Source: Hypomesus transpacificus
Taxonomy: Eukaryota > Chordata > Actinopteri > Osmeriformes > Osmeridae
Direction of reading: 5' to 3'
Assembly: GCF_021917145.1 (NCBI RefSeq)
Contig: NC_061072.1
Location: 10,631,001 to 10,695,000 of the forward strand
Length of the DNA stretch: 64,000 bases
How positions within the stretch are numbered: the stretch's first letter is position 1; each line of letters opens with the position of its first letter. The notes beneath the pieces were generated by a model. The model was not told the DNA's origin, ran no database searches, and worked only from the letters and a program-made list of their open reading frames with translations. Below, piece by piece: positions 12,726-24,600 of the stretch. The translations under genes and the position numbers were made by a program.

Positions 12726-15700
12726 TCAGTTGGTGGGAGCTGTGGGGGTCGAGGAGGTGGTGGGGGTCGTAGGGGTGGTGGGGGTTGTAGGGGTGGTGGG
12801 GGTCGTAGGGGTGGTGGGGGTCGTAGGGGTCGTAGCGGTGGTGGGGGTGGTTGGGTTAGTGATGGGGGCCTGCGGGTTGACAATGACCTGGATGACAAAG
12901 TCCTTCTGGATCTTGGTGTCCTGGAGCCGGGTTTTGTCTGTGAGGAGCTTCCCAGAGAAGAACCAGCGCTGGTGGGCCACGTCGATGTCCTCCTGGGCCT
13001 GCAGCTGCTTCTTCAGCAGGCCGATGGCGTCCGACATGCTGGCGCTCAGACGCAGGTCCTTCCCTGTCGACAGACGCACCTGAGGACAACACCCCCGCAG
13101 CAGAGACAAACCCCCGGGGTCAGAACGAGAACAGCCCTCAAAGATGTTCATGAGGAGACTCCTTCAAATTATACCAGGTAGTCATATCCCTTTTTGAAAT
13201 ACACATACCAAGCACAAAGGCAAATACAGCATAGGCAAAGCATATACAAATACTGTATTTCCCACAGAGCTATGTCCATCACATAGGTAACAGAAATAGG
13301 TCCCATCAACAGCAGAGTAACAGTTTGAGTGGCACCTTTAGCTGGAACTCCTTTTTGGGGGCTGCAGGGGGCTCGGGGCTGTCGCTGGGGTCATCATCGC
13401 TGCGCTCAGAGATTAAGTTGATGGGAGGGGCCAGGCAGTAGACAGGAAGCTGGTAGCGGTTCCCCAGCTCGTCATAACACTCCGTCAGGGTGCCTGGTGA
13501 CAGACACGCACAGGTCAGGGCTCAAACGCTGTTATATGGGGGTCCTGTGTTGGCTATTGAGCATGTGAGAGTGAGTGTGTTCTCACTGTATATCAGCATT
13601 AAAGCAGCTCTGTCCACTGTGTCGGCACTGTGTCCAGAGCTGTGTCCAGAGCTGTGTCCAGAGCTGTGTCCAGAACTATGACCAGAGCTGTGACCAGAGC
13701 TATGTCCAGAGCTGTGTCCAGAGCTATGTCCAGAGCTGTGTCCAGAGCTGTGTCAGCGCCGTGTCAGGACTGTGACCAGAGCTGTGACCAGAGCTATGAC
13801 CAGAGCTATGACCAGGGCTGTGTCAGGGCTGTGTCAGGGCTGTGTCAGGGCTGTGTCCAGAGCTGTGTTGGCACTATGTCAGATGTTAGGTGGCTGAGCG
13901 GTTAGGGAGTCGGGCTATTAATCAGAAGGTTGCCGGTTTGATTTCCGGCCGTACAAAATGACGTTGTGTCCTTGTGCAAGGCACTTCACCCTACTTGCCT
14001 CGGGGGGAATGTCCCTGTAGTGCACTCTGGATAAGAGTGTCTGTTAAATGACATTTAGTAAATGTAAATGGCATTTGGTCAGCGCCTGGTCAGAGGAGTG
14101 CGTGTGCTCACCATGCGGCAGCGTTATGCTCGCTCCGTCCACGATGGCCTGAGCCAGCTCGTGGTCGTTACACTCCAGGGCCACCGCCGCCGCCTTCAGG
14201 GCATCCCAGATCTCCTTGCGTCCCTCGAAGGCGGGCGCCGTGTCCCAGAATTCATCTCTCTTGCTTCTCAGCTGGCCCTCCGTCATGGGGTAATCACTCT
14301 TCCACTTCGGGCGGTCCTTCTTCAAGGGCTCGTTACGACCTGGAGAGGGACACAACCAGACCATTAGTGTCTGTCTAACGTATCACAGACTCCCATATGT
14401 AAGACGCGAGGTCTCGGCCTCCACTGACTGAAGGCTTAGATAGCAGTCGTATGGGTCAGTATACATGAGTAAAGCTTACACAACATATGGTCTGCATACT
14501 CTGCTAGTACAGTAATGACACCTTCATGAACAGTGGAAGACAGTCAGATTATTTACATGTCAAACAGCCCCCCCCCCCCCCCCCCCCAGTCGGACAGCAA
14601 ACCCCACCCTACAACCTTAACTTACACATTTTCTGCGGGAAACCCTGAAAAGCATTGCCCTATATGACAAACACTTCAGTGTAGTGTCACGGTAGATGGT
14701 TGGGATAGATACTTGGGCTACTGCACATGGCTGGCTAGTGTGCCTATAATATACATGGTTTAGCAGACACTGCAGCCTGTGTAATCCACCATCAGATAGG
14801 GGGGGAGGGTCTGCCACTAGCCGGGTCTGTCAGTCACTGATCGGTCTACCATCTGGGTGTGTCAAGTGTATGTCAAACTACCTGTCAGCCAACTGCAATT
14901 ATCGTAACAGGCTACAAAACAAAAACCTAAATCACGGTCATATTTAAGTTACTGTATACAAGACCATATTCCATGGCATGACAGAATTCTAGTCATACAA
15001 GTTTGTTGTAGGTGCAACAGTTCACCTGTTGATTCAAGCTAAATTTGGGCTTCACAACTACTGGAAGACGAGGGAGGTGTATGGGCTCTCAGTGTTGTGT
15101 AGGGGAAATCAAGGATTTGTGCTTATGTTGATCGCAATCAACATGACCAATTTTTGGTCATGTATTATATCTACATTTTAATTGCTGTGTTCCTGCTGTA
15201 TTCTATGTTGTGCACTGACGGCAGTCATGTGTCTGACTGAGTGTTTAAAAACATTGGCTGTTATATTGTTTTTTTCACTATAAACTTTGTCCTCTGACCT
15301 TCATGCCTCAGATACACTTAGCTAGTACTGGTGAGTCTGAACTGATGACATGTATGTTCTCTACAATCAGCAATTTTTTTACAAAACGTATAAACCCAGA
15401 ACCTAAACTGACAAGTAACATTGCTCTAGTGGAGACAAATAGAACGTTCTCCAAACACTTGGTCAGTCTCTCTGGGGGTTGGTGGGTCTGTCTGTGGGTC
15501 TGTCTGTCTGTGGGTCTGTCTGTCTGTGGGTCTGTCTGTGGGTCTGTCTGTGGGTCTGTCTGTGGGTCTGTCTGTCTGTCTGTGGGTCTGTCTGTGTCTG
15601 TGGGTCTGTCTGTCTGTGTCTGTGGGTCTGTCTGTCTGTCTCTCTGTGGGTCTGTCTGTCTGTCTGTGGGTCTGTCTGTCTGTGGGTCTGTCTGTCTGTG

Positions 15701-15737
15701 GGTCTGTCTGTGGGTCTGTCTGTGGGTCTGTCTGTGG

Positions 15738-15779
<42 letters not shown>

Positions 15780-18700
15780 GGGTCTGTCTGTCTGTCTGTC
15801 TGTCTGTCTGTGGGTCTGTCGGTCTGTCTGTCTGTGGGTCTGTCTGTCTGTGGGTCCGTGGGTCTGTCTGTCCGTGGGTCTGTCTGTCCGTGGGTCTGTC
15901 TGTCCGTGGGTCTGTCTGTCCGTGGGTCTGTCTGTCCGTGGGTCTGTCTGTCCGTGGGTCTGTCTGTCTGTGGGTCTGTCTGTCTGTCTGTCCGTCCGTG
16001 CGTCTGCAGAAGGGGGATAAGTGATAGGGTAGAGATAAGGGGAAGGCACAGGCGGGCACATTAAGAGGCACGCTCACACAGGCGCACGGACACACTCGAA
16101 ACAAGCACAGTTCTAACAGTGCTGCTATGAAAGGAGGGGTCTGAGTGGATGAGGTGTTAAAAGTCAGGCAGCTGAGTTTTACAGTCCACACCACAGTGAG
16201 AATTTGGCCCTGACCATCCCAGGCTAGAACAACAACAGGTCTCAAGGAGCTGAAGCTCCATCCAGCACAGCAGGCCTCGGCCTAGTCTGAACAATCAAAA
16301 CATTCACATTTAGTCATTTAGCAGACGCTCTTATCCAGAGCGACTTACAATAAAGTACAGGGACATTCCCCCGAGGCAAGCCGGGTGAAGTGCCTCGCCC
16401 AAGGACACAACGTGATATTGCATGGCCGGGAATCAAACCGGCAACCTTCTGATTAATAGCCCAACTCCCTAACCGACTCCCTAACCGCTCAGCCATCTGA
16501 CCTCCTGAAACACACATCCTCACTTCCTTTACTCTCTTCGTATGTGACTGGAAGCATGTCCTTGTCAGCAAAGCTGGAACCAGTCCAGTCATCAGTGATT
16601 AAATCAGTGTTTTCTCAAAGAGAAGGATGGCTGATTCACAAAGTTATTCTAAAGAGCGTTGTTGAGACAAAACCTCTGAAGTCTGCTTAGTGCCCATTGA
16701 CAACCAGGCCAGTACACAACTAGGGATCGTTAAGGAGGAGAAAGACGCAACCGTGAGACAGTTTGCCAAGTATCTGAAAGGTCACCTTTCCTCCAAACAA
16801 ATTATTTATAGTGCAGGCAAGCTTACAGAGAGTAATCGGGAGGACATGCGCCGGTGTAGGATTTGCAGGGAGAGTTGGATAGAAGTCTGACGTTGGGGCT
16901 TCCTGGTAACACTCAGAGAAGGGTGCTGGGGGGGGCTGATGGGGCTTGTGTGCTATAAGGAATGCTGTAGCTAATATGCTAGCTTTACAAATTAATTAGT
17001 AATGATCGAGTAGCGAACAATGGTATACAAAAGGTAAAAGATGATGTCTATAGCACATAAGATCTGGGTCAATGTGGTGTTTTGTCAACATGACCCAACA
17101 ATTCAAATGGAAACTGCATGTTGTAGGTGTTAAAAGCAGTGTTTAAAGGCATGGTGGTCTACTGACCCTAGTTTGCTGCAGAAGAGGAACATTTCAGACA
17201 TGAAGCAACAGCATGGCTGGGTGTTAGTCATACAGAGCTAGTAACAGTTGCTACATGTTTTGAGGTTATGAGAACATAACAAAAAAACTGAAATGCTTGT
17301 GAAATAGGCATACAGTTTCCAAAGTAGGACCACATCATAAAATGCTGTCATTTAACATTTTAAATAACGGACTTAGGCCTCACCGGGCCTCATTCACCAG
17401 AGAGCAAAAACTCCCAGTGTAGGCAGTCACTCACTCACTCACCATCCTCCAGCCTACATCTGCAATGTAGGCTAAACTAAACCTTAAAGTAGACTAGGAC
17501 ACTTCAACCTGCACTGGAGCTAGCCTATATTTAGCGTAGGGTTAGGCTACATAGGCTGAAAACAAAGCAAGGGAAGGATTGATTGGGAAGTGTTTTGGTT
17601 TATTTATTTTGTTACTAGTCTAAGTAAATCATTTCTAACTTCCACATAACTGTATCCAAATGGAAAACAGGCATCTGTCAATAGCAATTTCTCAGTAATC
17701 TATCTCATACCCACTCCAAAAGTCTTGGTCCTCAACATTCTGGTGATACAGATTAAGCCTAGCCACACTCTGCTTTGTGTGTTGCCTGTCCAATATCCAT
17801 CAACCACATAGCTATTTTGGAAAATTAAAGTTGGCCTAGATCTAGACCCATATCGGCTAGCCCCACCTCAAAGAGCTGGACACTGATGGACCTAGCCTAC
17901 GTTTCTGCCTTGCTATACAACTTCAATGTGAAGGAGCAAGGAGGATGTTTATTAGATTCACAAGTTGATATCCACCATGAGAGGCTAGCCATCGATAGAC
18001 ATTCTATAAACCATTCTGAGGGACAATGTAGAATAGCAGCAAAAAATAAACCACACACCTAATTAACTTTCTGCTTCATGCAGGCTAAAACAAATAGGCA
18101 ACAGCCTGTTCTTTCACCTTTGCCGCCAGGTAATTATGAAAATGTTATGCTGCCAGGGTAATTATAAAAACACCAAGTCTACAGTGAGGTGCATGATGAA
18201 ATGTCTTGACTTATTTGGGTTCTAAAACGATATCATCAACATTGCTTCAACACTGAGTACATCGAGTCTGTGTGTCTACCTGCCTGGTGCACTGAGTCCA
18301 GGCAGAGCAGACAATGCTGGGGACATGATATGACTTGTTCTCATTACCGCTGCCTGGGAGTGCCGTTACTCTGCCTGCCTGTACCAGGCACTAGCAGTGA
18401 GAGGTAGCTGCTGGGTTACAATATCCACTGGCCCTGGTCTGAGATCACTATGAGTTTACCCTTCAAAGAGAGGTAATGATTTGAGGTGAGCGAGCAAGCT
18501 TTGTAAGCTTTATTTTTATTTTTTTTACAAACCACCAAAGCTTCCAGAAGGCCACATTGAGAATGGAATAGTGCAGGGCTTTACTGGTTGTCAGAGACAA
18601 CCAAAGTCAGCCTGCATGTCAGAGATGTTCAGTCAGGTTCCCTGAATCATTATTTATGAATGATGGCTCAACTTAAGAATGTTTGCCAACTCTCAAACTA

Positions 18701-19443
18701 TATAGTGCCATCCATCTGATGAATTTACACTAAGTGCTTCAGATGTTATTCAGATGTCATCAATCATGACAAAAGCAAAGGAGCACAACATTGATGACAG
18801 CTACTATTTATCTTTGCAGAGTTATCCTTACAGAGCTCAGCCCTGTTGGTAATGTACTTGCACTGACTGAACACAAACTGAAATCCAATTTGGCTCAATA
18901 ACCATAACCTAGGTATGTGTCTGTGTACGTAGCGATCTAACTACGTTTATGCATACTATGCATACATGTGGTTCGGCCCATTTCATTCTTTATTTAGATG
19001 GCACTTGGTAGTAAGTTAACAGGAAACAAGGCACTGATGCTTCATTTTCGTCCTGCGCGATGGGGGAGGGGAGATTAACCATTTTGCAGCCATAGATCCC
19101 GACATGCATGAACAAACTTCAGAGGAAAAGAATCGATGGCCTGTAGCTGGCTGAAATCCTCGTAAAGTCACATGACAGTAGCTTACATTCGGAAAATATT
19201 TTGCAATTCAAGGTGTTAGATTTTGTTGCTAGGCCAACTGGCAAATGCCGCCGTCCCCCTTCTGAAACAAAGCGCCGCTCAGTTAGGCTCAGGTGAAGAT
19301 CTGGTATAGCTGGGGAATTTTCTTGTATAAGACGACAAACAGCAGAATTTCTTACCTCCACGTTTCCTGTGTCCCCTTCCACCACTCCGAGATGAGCCAT
19401 GGCCCTGTGTGTCCTCACGTTCTCTCCCTACACATCCTCCCAT
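12726..19443 (-). CDS. ubtd1: Ubiquitin domain-containing protein 1
   Basis: Small ubiquitin-like regulator; in mammals it binds UBE2D-family E2 enzymes. Coding exons on the - strand are 19356-19443, 14112-14339, 13336-13493 and 12726-13079, totalling 828 nt (275 aa). The start MGGCVG matches the family and suggests N-myristoylation at G2. Residues about 31-105 ([42 protein letters not shown] in pieces) form the N-terminal DC-UbP-like domain. Residues 159-226 are the ubiquitin-like fold ([14 protein letters not shown] to FVIQVIVN). RLSAS and the surrounding residues fit UBTD1 better than UBTD2. Residues 227-275 are a Pro/Thr tail of eleven (P/A)TT triplets absent from mammalian UBTD1 (227 aa). 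Exon 3 ends in an unusual donor, AAG|GTGCC. The gene is divergent to mms19, as in human 10q24. Confidence 0.93.
13629..13866. repeat. 12-bp minisatellite in ubtd1 intron 2
   Basis: About twenty copies of a 12-bp unit close to AGCTGTGTCCAG. Variants have TATG for TGTG, GACC for GTCC and, towards the end, CAGGGC. The array abuts the SINE at 13879. Confidence 0.9.
13879..14070 (+). mobile_element. tRNA-derived SINE, + orientation, in ubtd1 intron 2
   Basis: The head resembles a tRNA: GGCTGAGCGGTTAGGGAGT (A-box-like) then GGTTTGATTTCC (B-box-like). The body contains GTGCAAGGCACTTCACCC and the tail CTCTGGATAAGAGTGTCTG, then TAAATGACATTTAGTAAATG. This tail type is widespread in fish SINEs. It lies 41 bp from ubtd1 exon 2 and is antisense to the gene. 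Confidence 0.88.
14568..14587. repeat. Run of 20 C
   Basis: Homopolymer in ubtd1 intron 1 (G run in the sense transcript). Confidence 0.9.
15466..16007. repeat. Long CTGT/GGGT minisatellite with no A on the + strand
   Basis: Built from CTGT tetramers punctuated by GGGT. The right part (from about 15860) settles into a regular 16-bp unit, TGTCCGTGGGTCTGTC, repeated about eight times. No A occurs on the + strand for 542 nt, so the ubtd1 pre-mRNA has no U over this length. All three + frames and long - frames are open across it. None of these reading frames is a credible gene. Confidence 0.95.
16301..16505 (-). mobile_element. tRNA-derived SINE, - orientation, in ubtd1 intron 1
   Basis: Reverse-complement copy of the SINE at 13879-14070. 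The same head (GGCTGAGCGGTTAGGGAG), GGTTTGATTCCCGG box, central GGCACTTCACCCGGCTTGCC and tail GCTCTGGATAAGAGCGTCTG are readable on the - strand. The head carries a short internal duplication (GGTTAGGGAGT twice). It is in the same sense as ubtd1. Confidence 0.9.
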
Positions 19444-20544
19444 ATTAACTGGCAATGATCAGTTGGCTAACTATGTAGCTACTAGGGGCCCCATCATATG
19501 CCAACCACTGGCTAGCGAGCACTAGTTCCAAAATGAATGGTTGACGCTGCTAGCCAAATATATAAACTAGAATCGCCAAGTCCAAACACCCGGTAAATGG
19601 GTTTGTATTAACAGCAGGAATTGGTTGTCGGTGATTTCAGCAACAAGCTAAGAACATGATAAATAGCTACAGCTCGCTAGCCAGACAAATGCTACCTAGC
19701 TACAGTGGTTTATTATTGTCTCATGCGATCCAACATTCCAAAAGTCCCGAGCTTTACGTGCAGAACAATGAGCAAGCTGAATAACGAGCTGATACCAAGC
19801 ACAGAAACATTTACAACGCCAGCTACGAAATGAATGTCATAATAATTTACAAGACCGTTTTTAAACAGGCTTACTAGACAAGTTAGCCCGTTAGCATGAT
19901 GCTACCTCCCTTGCTACCTATGTCTCGTCCGCACTCCGCACGATAGGAAAAGCTACTGCTAGTAAACAAACTTCCTTGCGCTGGTGTCCACCTTGAAAAC
20001 GGCACACCCGGTGAAACACAAATTTGACTTTAGAATTGTATGCAAAATGTCCATGAGCCGAGGAAAGTTTTCCAAGCCTTTCTCATTTCCACCTGGTCCC
20101 TTCCTGGTGAGGGTATTTTGTAATATTAACTTTTCACGCTTGCGCGTGCCCAGGGCTGGAAGTGTCAAATTATGTTACGTCACGATGTAGCGTGAAGCAT
20201 CCTCGCTAATAAATGGAAATATCGTATGAAATTACATCAATCACGTTTATATGTCGCTATAATATCAGCACATATTTTAATTCATTTGATGACATACATT
20301 ACATTAAATGTAGATGAATAATGAAATAACATATTATGATAATCAAAATCAGACATAAGCTAAATGTTGTATTGACATTGTCAACATAAAGAGCATACAT
20401 TGACTGTCACACAGAACCGTTACATTGTAATGTTACTTATTGAGAACAGCATCATATCATAGAGCTGGGAAACTCACGGCCACAACTTTTTACGCATGCT
20501 CAATTCAGTTTGAACCACCACCACCACCACCACCAAGGCTGTTC
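19444..20544. promoter_or_regulatory. Shared divergent promoter region of ubtd1 and mms19
   Basis: 1.1 kb separates the two start codons, with transcription outward on both sides. It contains a CRE-like TTACGTCA at 20175-20182, a GCGCGTGCCC stretch at about 20143-20152 and many GCTAGC-type palindromes on the ubtd1 side. The same head-to-head pair exists in mammals, which supports a shared control region. Transcription start sites cannot be fixed from sequence alone. Confidence 0.6.
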
Positions 20545-21613
20545 ATGATGGCTGCGGACAGTGCCTTGTTAGTGGGCTTGGTAGAAGAATTTGTATCGGG
20601 ACAACAGGACAGCAAGGCAGAAGACACAGCCACAGGTAGCAAATCTATCCAGCCACTTCATTCGAGGGTCAGATTTGGAGAGCCAATAGCCAGTTATACG
20701 CACATGCCGCATGACTGATGTTCATTTAGGCTCAGCCCAGCATGACATCTGCCAGGCTAGCCAGCATAGCCATCTGCAGGCTAAACTATGTAGCTAGCAT
20801 GCTAGCAAGCTACATCCTGTATGCAACCGCATGCTTCCAAGCCATCGACATTAACGTCGGGCTGTTAAGCTTGACATATATATGTGCACCGTTTATATAT
20901 TAGTCTGTCTACGGAAGTTTCTTTTGTCAGCTAGATATGTTTGACTGTAGATTTCATAGCCTACATGCCAGTGTGCTTGCTAGCTAGCTAGCTAACTTTA
21001 TAGCCTTTTGAAATGAGCTGTCAATGGACTATTGGCCCTTACATCCCCACGACCCCTTATCCAGTCTGACTTGATGAACAGTTCTACCGTATCATATTTA
21101 GGACTTTTAGTGATTATAAAATGAAAATGTCGTTTCTCCATCAGGGATCAAAGCTGGGAAGTTCACAATACTACAGCTGGTGGAAGCACTGGGGTAATAT
21201 GTATATTATTGTCATTGCCTCTTAAATATTCAGTAAAAGTCCCTATGCCATACTTTTGTATTTGCATTCTGTATCTGGCAGAATGTCAGTGGGAGAGCTT
21301 CTCTATTATGCTTCTATCACTAAATGATATGTTTGGTGAGTAATTGAATAAAAAGGTCTGCCTGAGCATCTGTAAACAACTTGTGCCCATCCTCTCCATT
21401 CCTCCCTGTGTAGACTAAGTCTGACCAGCTCCCAGCCCCAGACACGAGCACGATCAGTCCAGCTCCTCTCCCAGGTCCTGCAGGAGTGCTATGCAGACCT
21501 CTCAGAGCAGGAAGGTCTGCTGTTCTTTTATATTCTAATGTACTATGCGCTACGCTTCTAAACCCTATACCCTATACCCTGTATACTCTGTTGTATTGTA
21601 TTTCTTGGTTATC

Positions 21614-21682
<69 letters not shown>

Positions 21683-24600
21683 GAAAGGCTCTGTGCACAT
21701 ACATTTGGTACCTAAATATGTCTTGCAAACCTATCTAATTACCTGTTTGTGCATTAAATGATGTGAACCCATGAACTGAAAATGTTAACTATCATTTATT
21801 TTCTACTCAAAGTGGAGGTTCTTATAGCCTTCTACGAGAATAGACTGAAGGACCACTATGTCATCACACCGCATGCCCTACAGGGACTGAAAGCACTGGT
21901 CAGTCACTAACTCAGCTAACTCATTCCTTGGAATAATGTTGCTCTATATGTGCAATTTGACATAAAGATAATTGCAAAAATGAAAAAAGAGAGTTGGTGT
22001 GTGGCATAACATGCATATGCTCATTTTTCAGACCAAATGCACAGTGCTGCCTCCTGGGTCTGCAGTGTCTATGCTGAAGTCTCTGTTTCAGGACGTTCAC
22101 GTGCAGGTAAGCTCACACAGCTGGCCTATATTTCCCTGGTGGGTAGGATTTAGGGTAGAACTAACACAACAACAAATTTCCACAAAGTGTAATGCTAAGT
22201 AATCATTTTGCAGATGATTTGAACATATTTAGTCAACATAATCGAACTGTAAAGTAGCAATGTATAGCAAAATTATGTTTGTGTGTGTATGTTTTTTTTC
22301 TGTCAGTCTCTGATGCTGGCAGAGAGAGCTCATGTCTACAACATGCTTATCAACCTCATGGGATCCAGAGAACAAGGTATACAAGTATTCTGCTATGAAA
22401 AAGGAAATCATATTTCATTAATCTTTTCCTTTTGGTGCCTGTACTTCACATTTGTTGTCCCATTTTCATTCCACAGAGTTGAAAGGTTTGGGGGCAGACT
22501 TTGTATTTGGATTTGTCCAATCAATGGATGGGGAAAGGGACCCACGCAACCTCCTGTTAGCCTTTCAAATTGCCCGGAATATCATCCACAGGAATTACGA
22601 TATGGGTGAAAACACAGATGAGCATGCACACATACACACCGTGCCAAGCAGAGTTCAAATTGGAACACGTGATGTGGCTGAACCAATATATTTGTGTTAG
22701 TTATATTTAAGGATGTTGCTGTAATGTGACGTGTATGCGTCTGTGTTCTCAGGTAAATTCACAGAGGAGCTGTTTGAAGTGACGTCCTGCTACTTCCCCA
22801 TTGACTTCAGCCCTGTGAGTGACTGTTTACTCAGCTGCTGGGTACTAACTCCAGATCAGCCAATGACGTCATGTCTGTCTCTGTCTGTGTGTTCCGGTGG
22901 ACCGGTAGACTAACAGACTACCGCTTGGCTGAAATTCAAAAAATGGCTTGAAACTGTTTCTCCTCAGGTTCACTAAGCCTCAGATTCATTGTGACTTCAT
23001 GAATTTCCCCTTTGTCTTTAAATTGAATATGATGATATTGGTTTGAAGTGGGCATTTATTTTCATGCCTTGTAGCATGATAACAATCCAGGTTTGTGTGT
23101 GTGTGTCTGTCTGTGTGTGTGTGTGTCTGTGTGTGTCTGTGTGTCTAGCCTCCCAACGACCCCCATGGTATCACCAAGGAGGAGCTGATTTTGACCCTGA
23201 GGGCGGTGCTGACTGGGACCCCCAGCTTTGCAGAGGTCAGGACAGGGACACAGTGCCCAGACTATAGAGATGTAAATGGGATACAAGCTATGTATGAGTG
23301 AAAAGCAGAGCCAAAGAGACTGGTGTAGAAAAAGAGAGAGGAAGGGCAGGGCAGGAGAAGAAAAAAAGTCTGTAGCCAAGACTGCAGTAGCTGCTACAGC
23401 TGAAGAGATCTATAGAATATGAATCAACAATACAGCCATTGATTTGTAATGTGTGTGTGTAAGGAAATTAAACAAAGGCAAAGAAAAAGGGTGTGCAATT
23501 GTTTGCGCCAGCGTGCTTGTGGGTTTGAGCTGCATAGATATGATTTGTTAGTATTTTTACAATTTGCATCTCCAGTTTCTGTTGCCCCTGATCATCGAGA
23601 AGCTGGACTCGGATGTTCAGAGTGCCAAACTGGACTCCTTACAGACTCTGGTGAGAACAAGCTTCAGCCTCAAACATCCTATGCCTCAACCACCGAATAC
23701 CACCCAACAGTCTGTCTCTGGTGCCCATGAGGCTCGTGATGTGTTTGGCATCTGTGTTGCAGAGCGCCTGTGCGTCTGTGTATGAGTATAAGGATCTGGC
23801 AGAGTTCCTCCCAGGGCTGTGGTCCTCGCTACGCAGAGAGGTACACTTCAGAAGAACCAGAATATTCTTATTCTACCTTATTCTTATTAACTTATTCTAA
23901 CAACAATTGTCAGTGTGTAAACTAATCCAGGAACTGTGGGTCTACGTTAGAAGTGTAAGGTTAAAGCACCTTTGACCTCCATGCAGCTGGGTTGTAATTG
24001 TTTCCCCAACTCCACCTCGTAGGTGTTCCAGACAGCCAGCGAGAGAGTGGAGTCCACCGGCCTATCAGCTCTCAGTGCTCTGACTTCCTGTCTGTCTCGC
24101 TCCGTTCTCAACTCTGACTCTGAAGACTCCCTCAATGTCTTTCTGGATCAGGTCATCAAAGGTAGCTAGTGTCTCTGCCTGTCCCAGACACAGAGACCGG
24201 GGGAGGGAACACGCTCTGCACCAAATGTGGTTTTGAGGTGTTGTGTACTGCAGAGGAGGTTTGCACTTCGAGAGGAAGTGAGGGCTATACGGCTCCTCTA
24301 CAGCGGCAGCTGAGTGCAGATGGATGCTAACACAAAGTAACCAGCCTTCCTGCGTGCCAGACCACCAGGACCCTCCACCCACACACGCGCCTCATGTCTC
24401 CTCCATGCAGATTGCGAGCACCACCTGAGTGAGCCGGACCTCAAGCTGGTGTGGCCCAGTGCCAAGCTGCTGCAGGCTGCCTCTAGCGCCTCCTACAGGG
24501 CCAGCTACAGGGTGGCCGCCGCCGTCATGCCCTCCCTCATTGAGCAGTACAACAACCGCACCCAGGTAGGGGCAACACATCTGTTTCAAATGGTTAAGTC

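Noticed and set aside
12654..13181. 175-codon + strand Gly-rich open frame over ubtd1 exon 4
   Set aside because: Antisense shadow of the Pro/Thr repeat and ubiquitin-like domain.
13629..13866. Possible CRISPR-like array
   Set aside because: Units are contiguous 12-mers without spacers and lie in a vertebrate intron.
15303..16245. Open frames of 250-260 codons on both strands with Cys/Val/Trp/Leu or Asp/Arg/Gln/Thr repeats
   Set aside because: They arise from the CTGT/GGGT minisatellite; all frames are open and no domain or flanking exon structure supports them.
16690..16890. 66-codon + strand open frame (MPIDNQAS...) in ubtd1 intron 1
   Set aside because: Codon-like composition was tempting, but no family is recognised, there are no flanking splice sites and it is antisense to ubtd1; probably chance or a decayed insertion.
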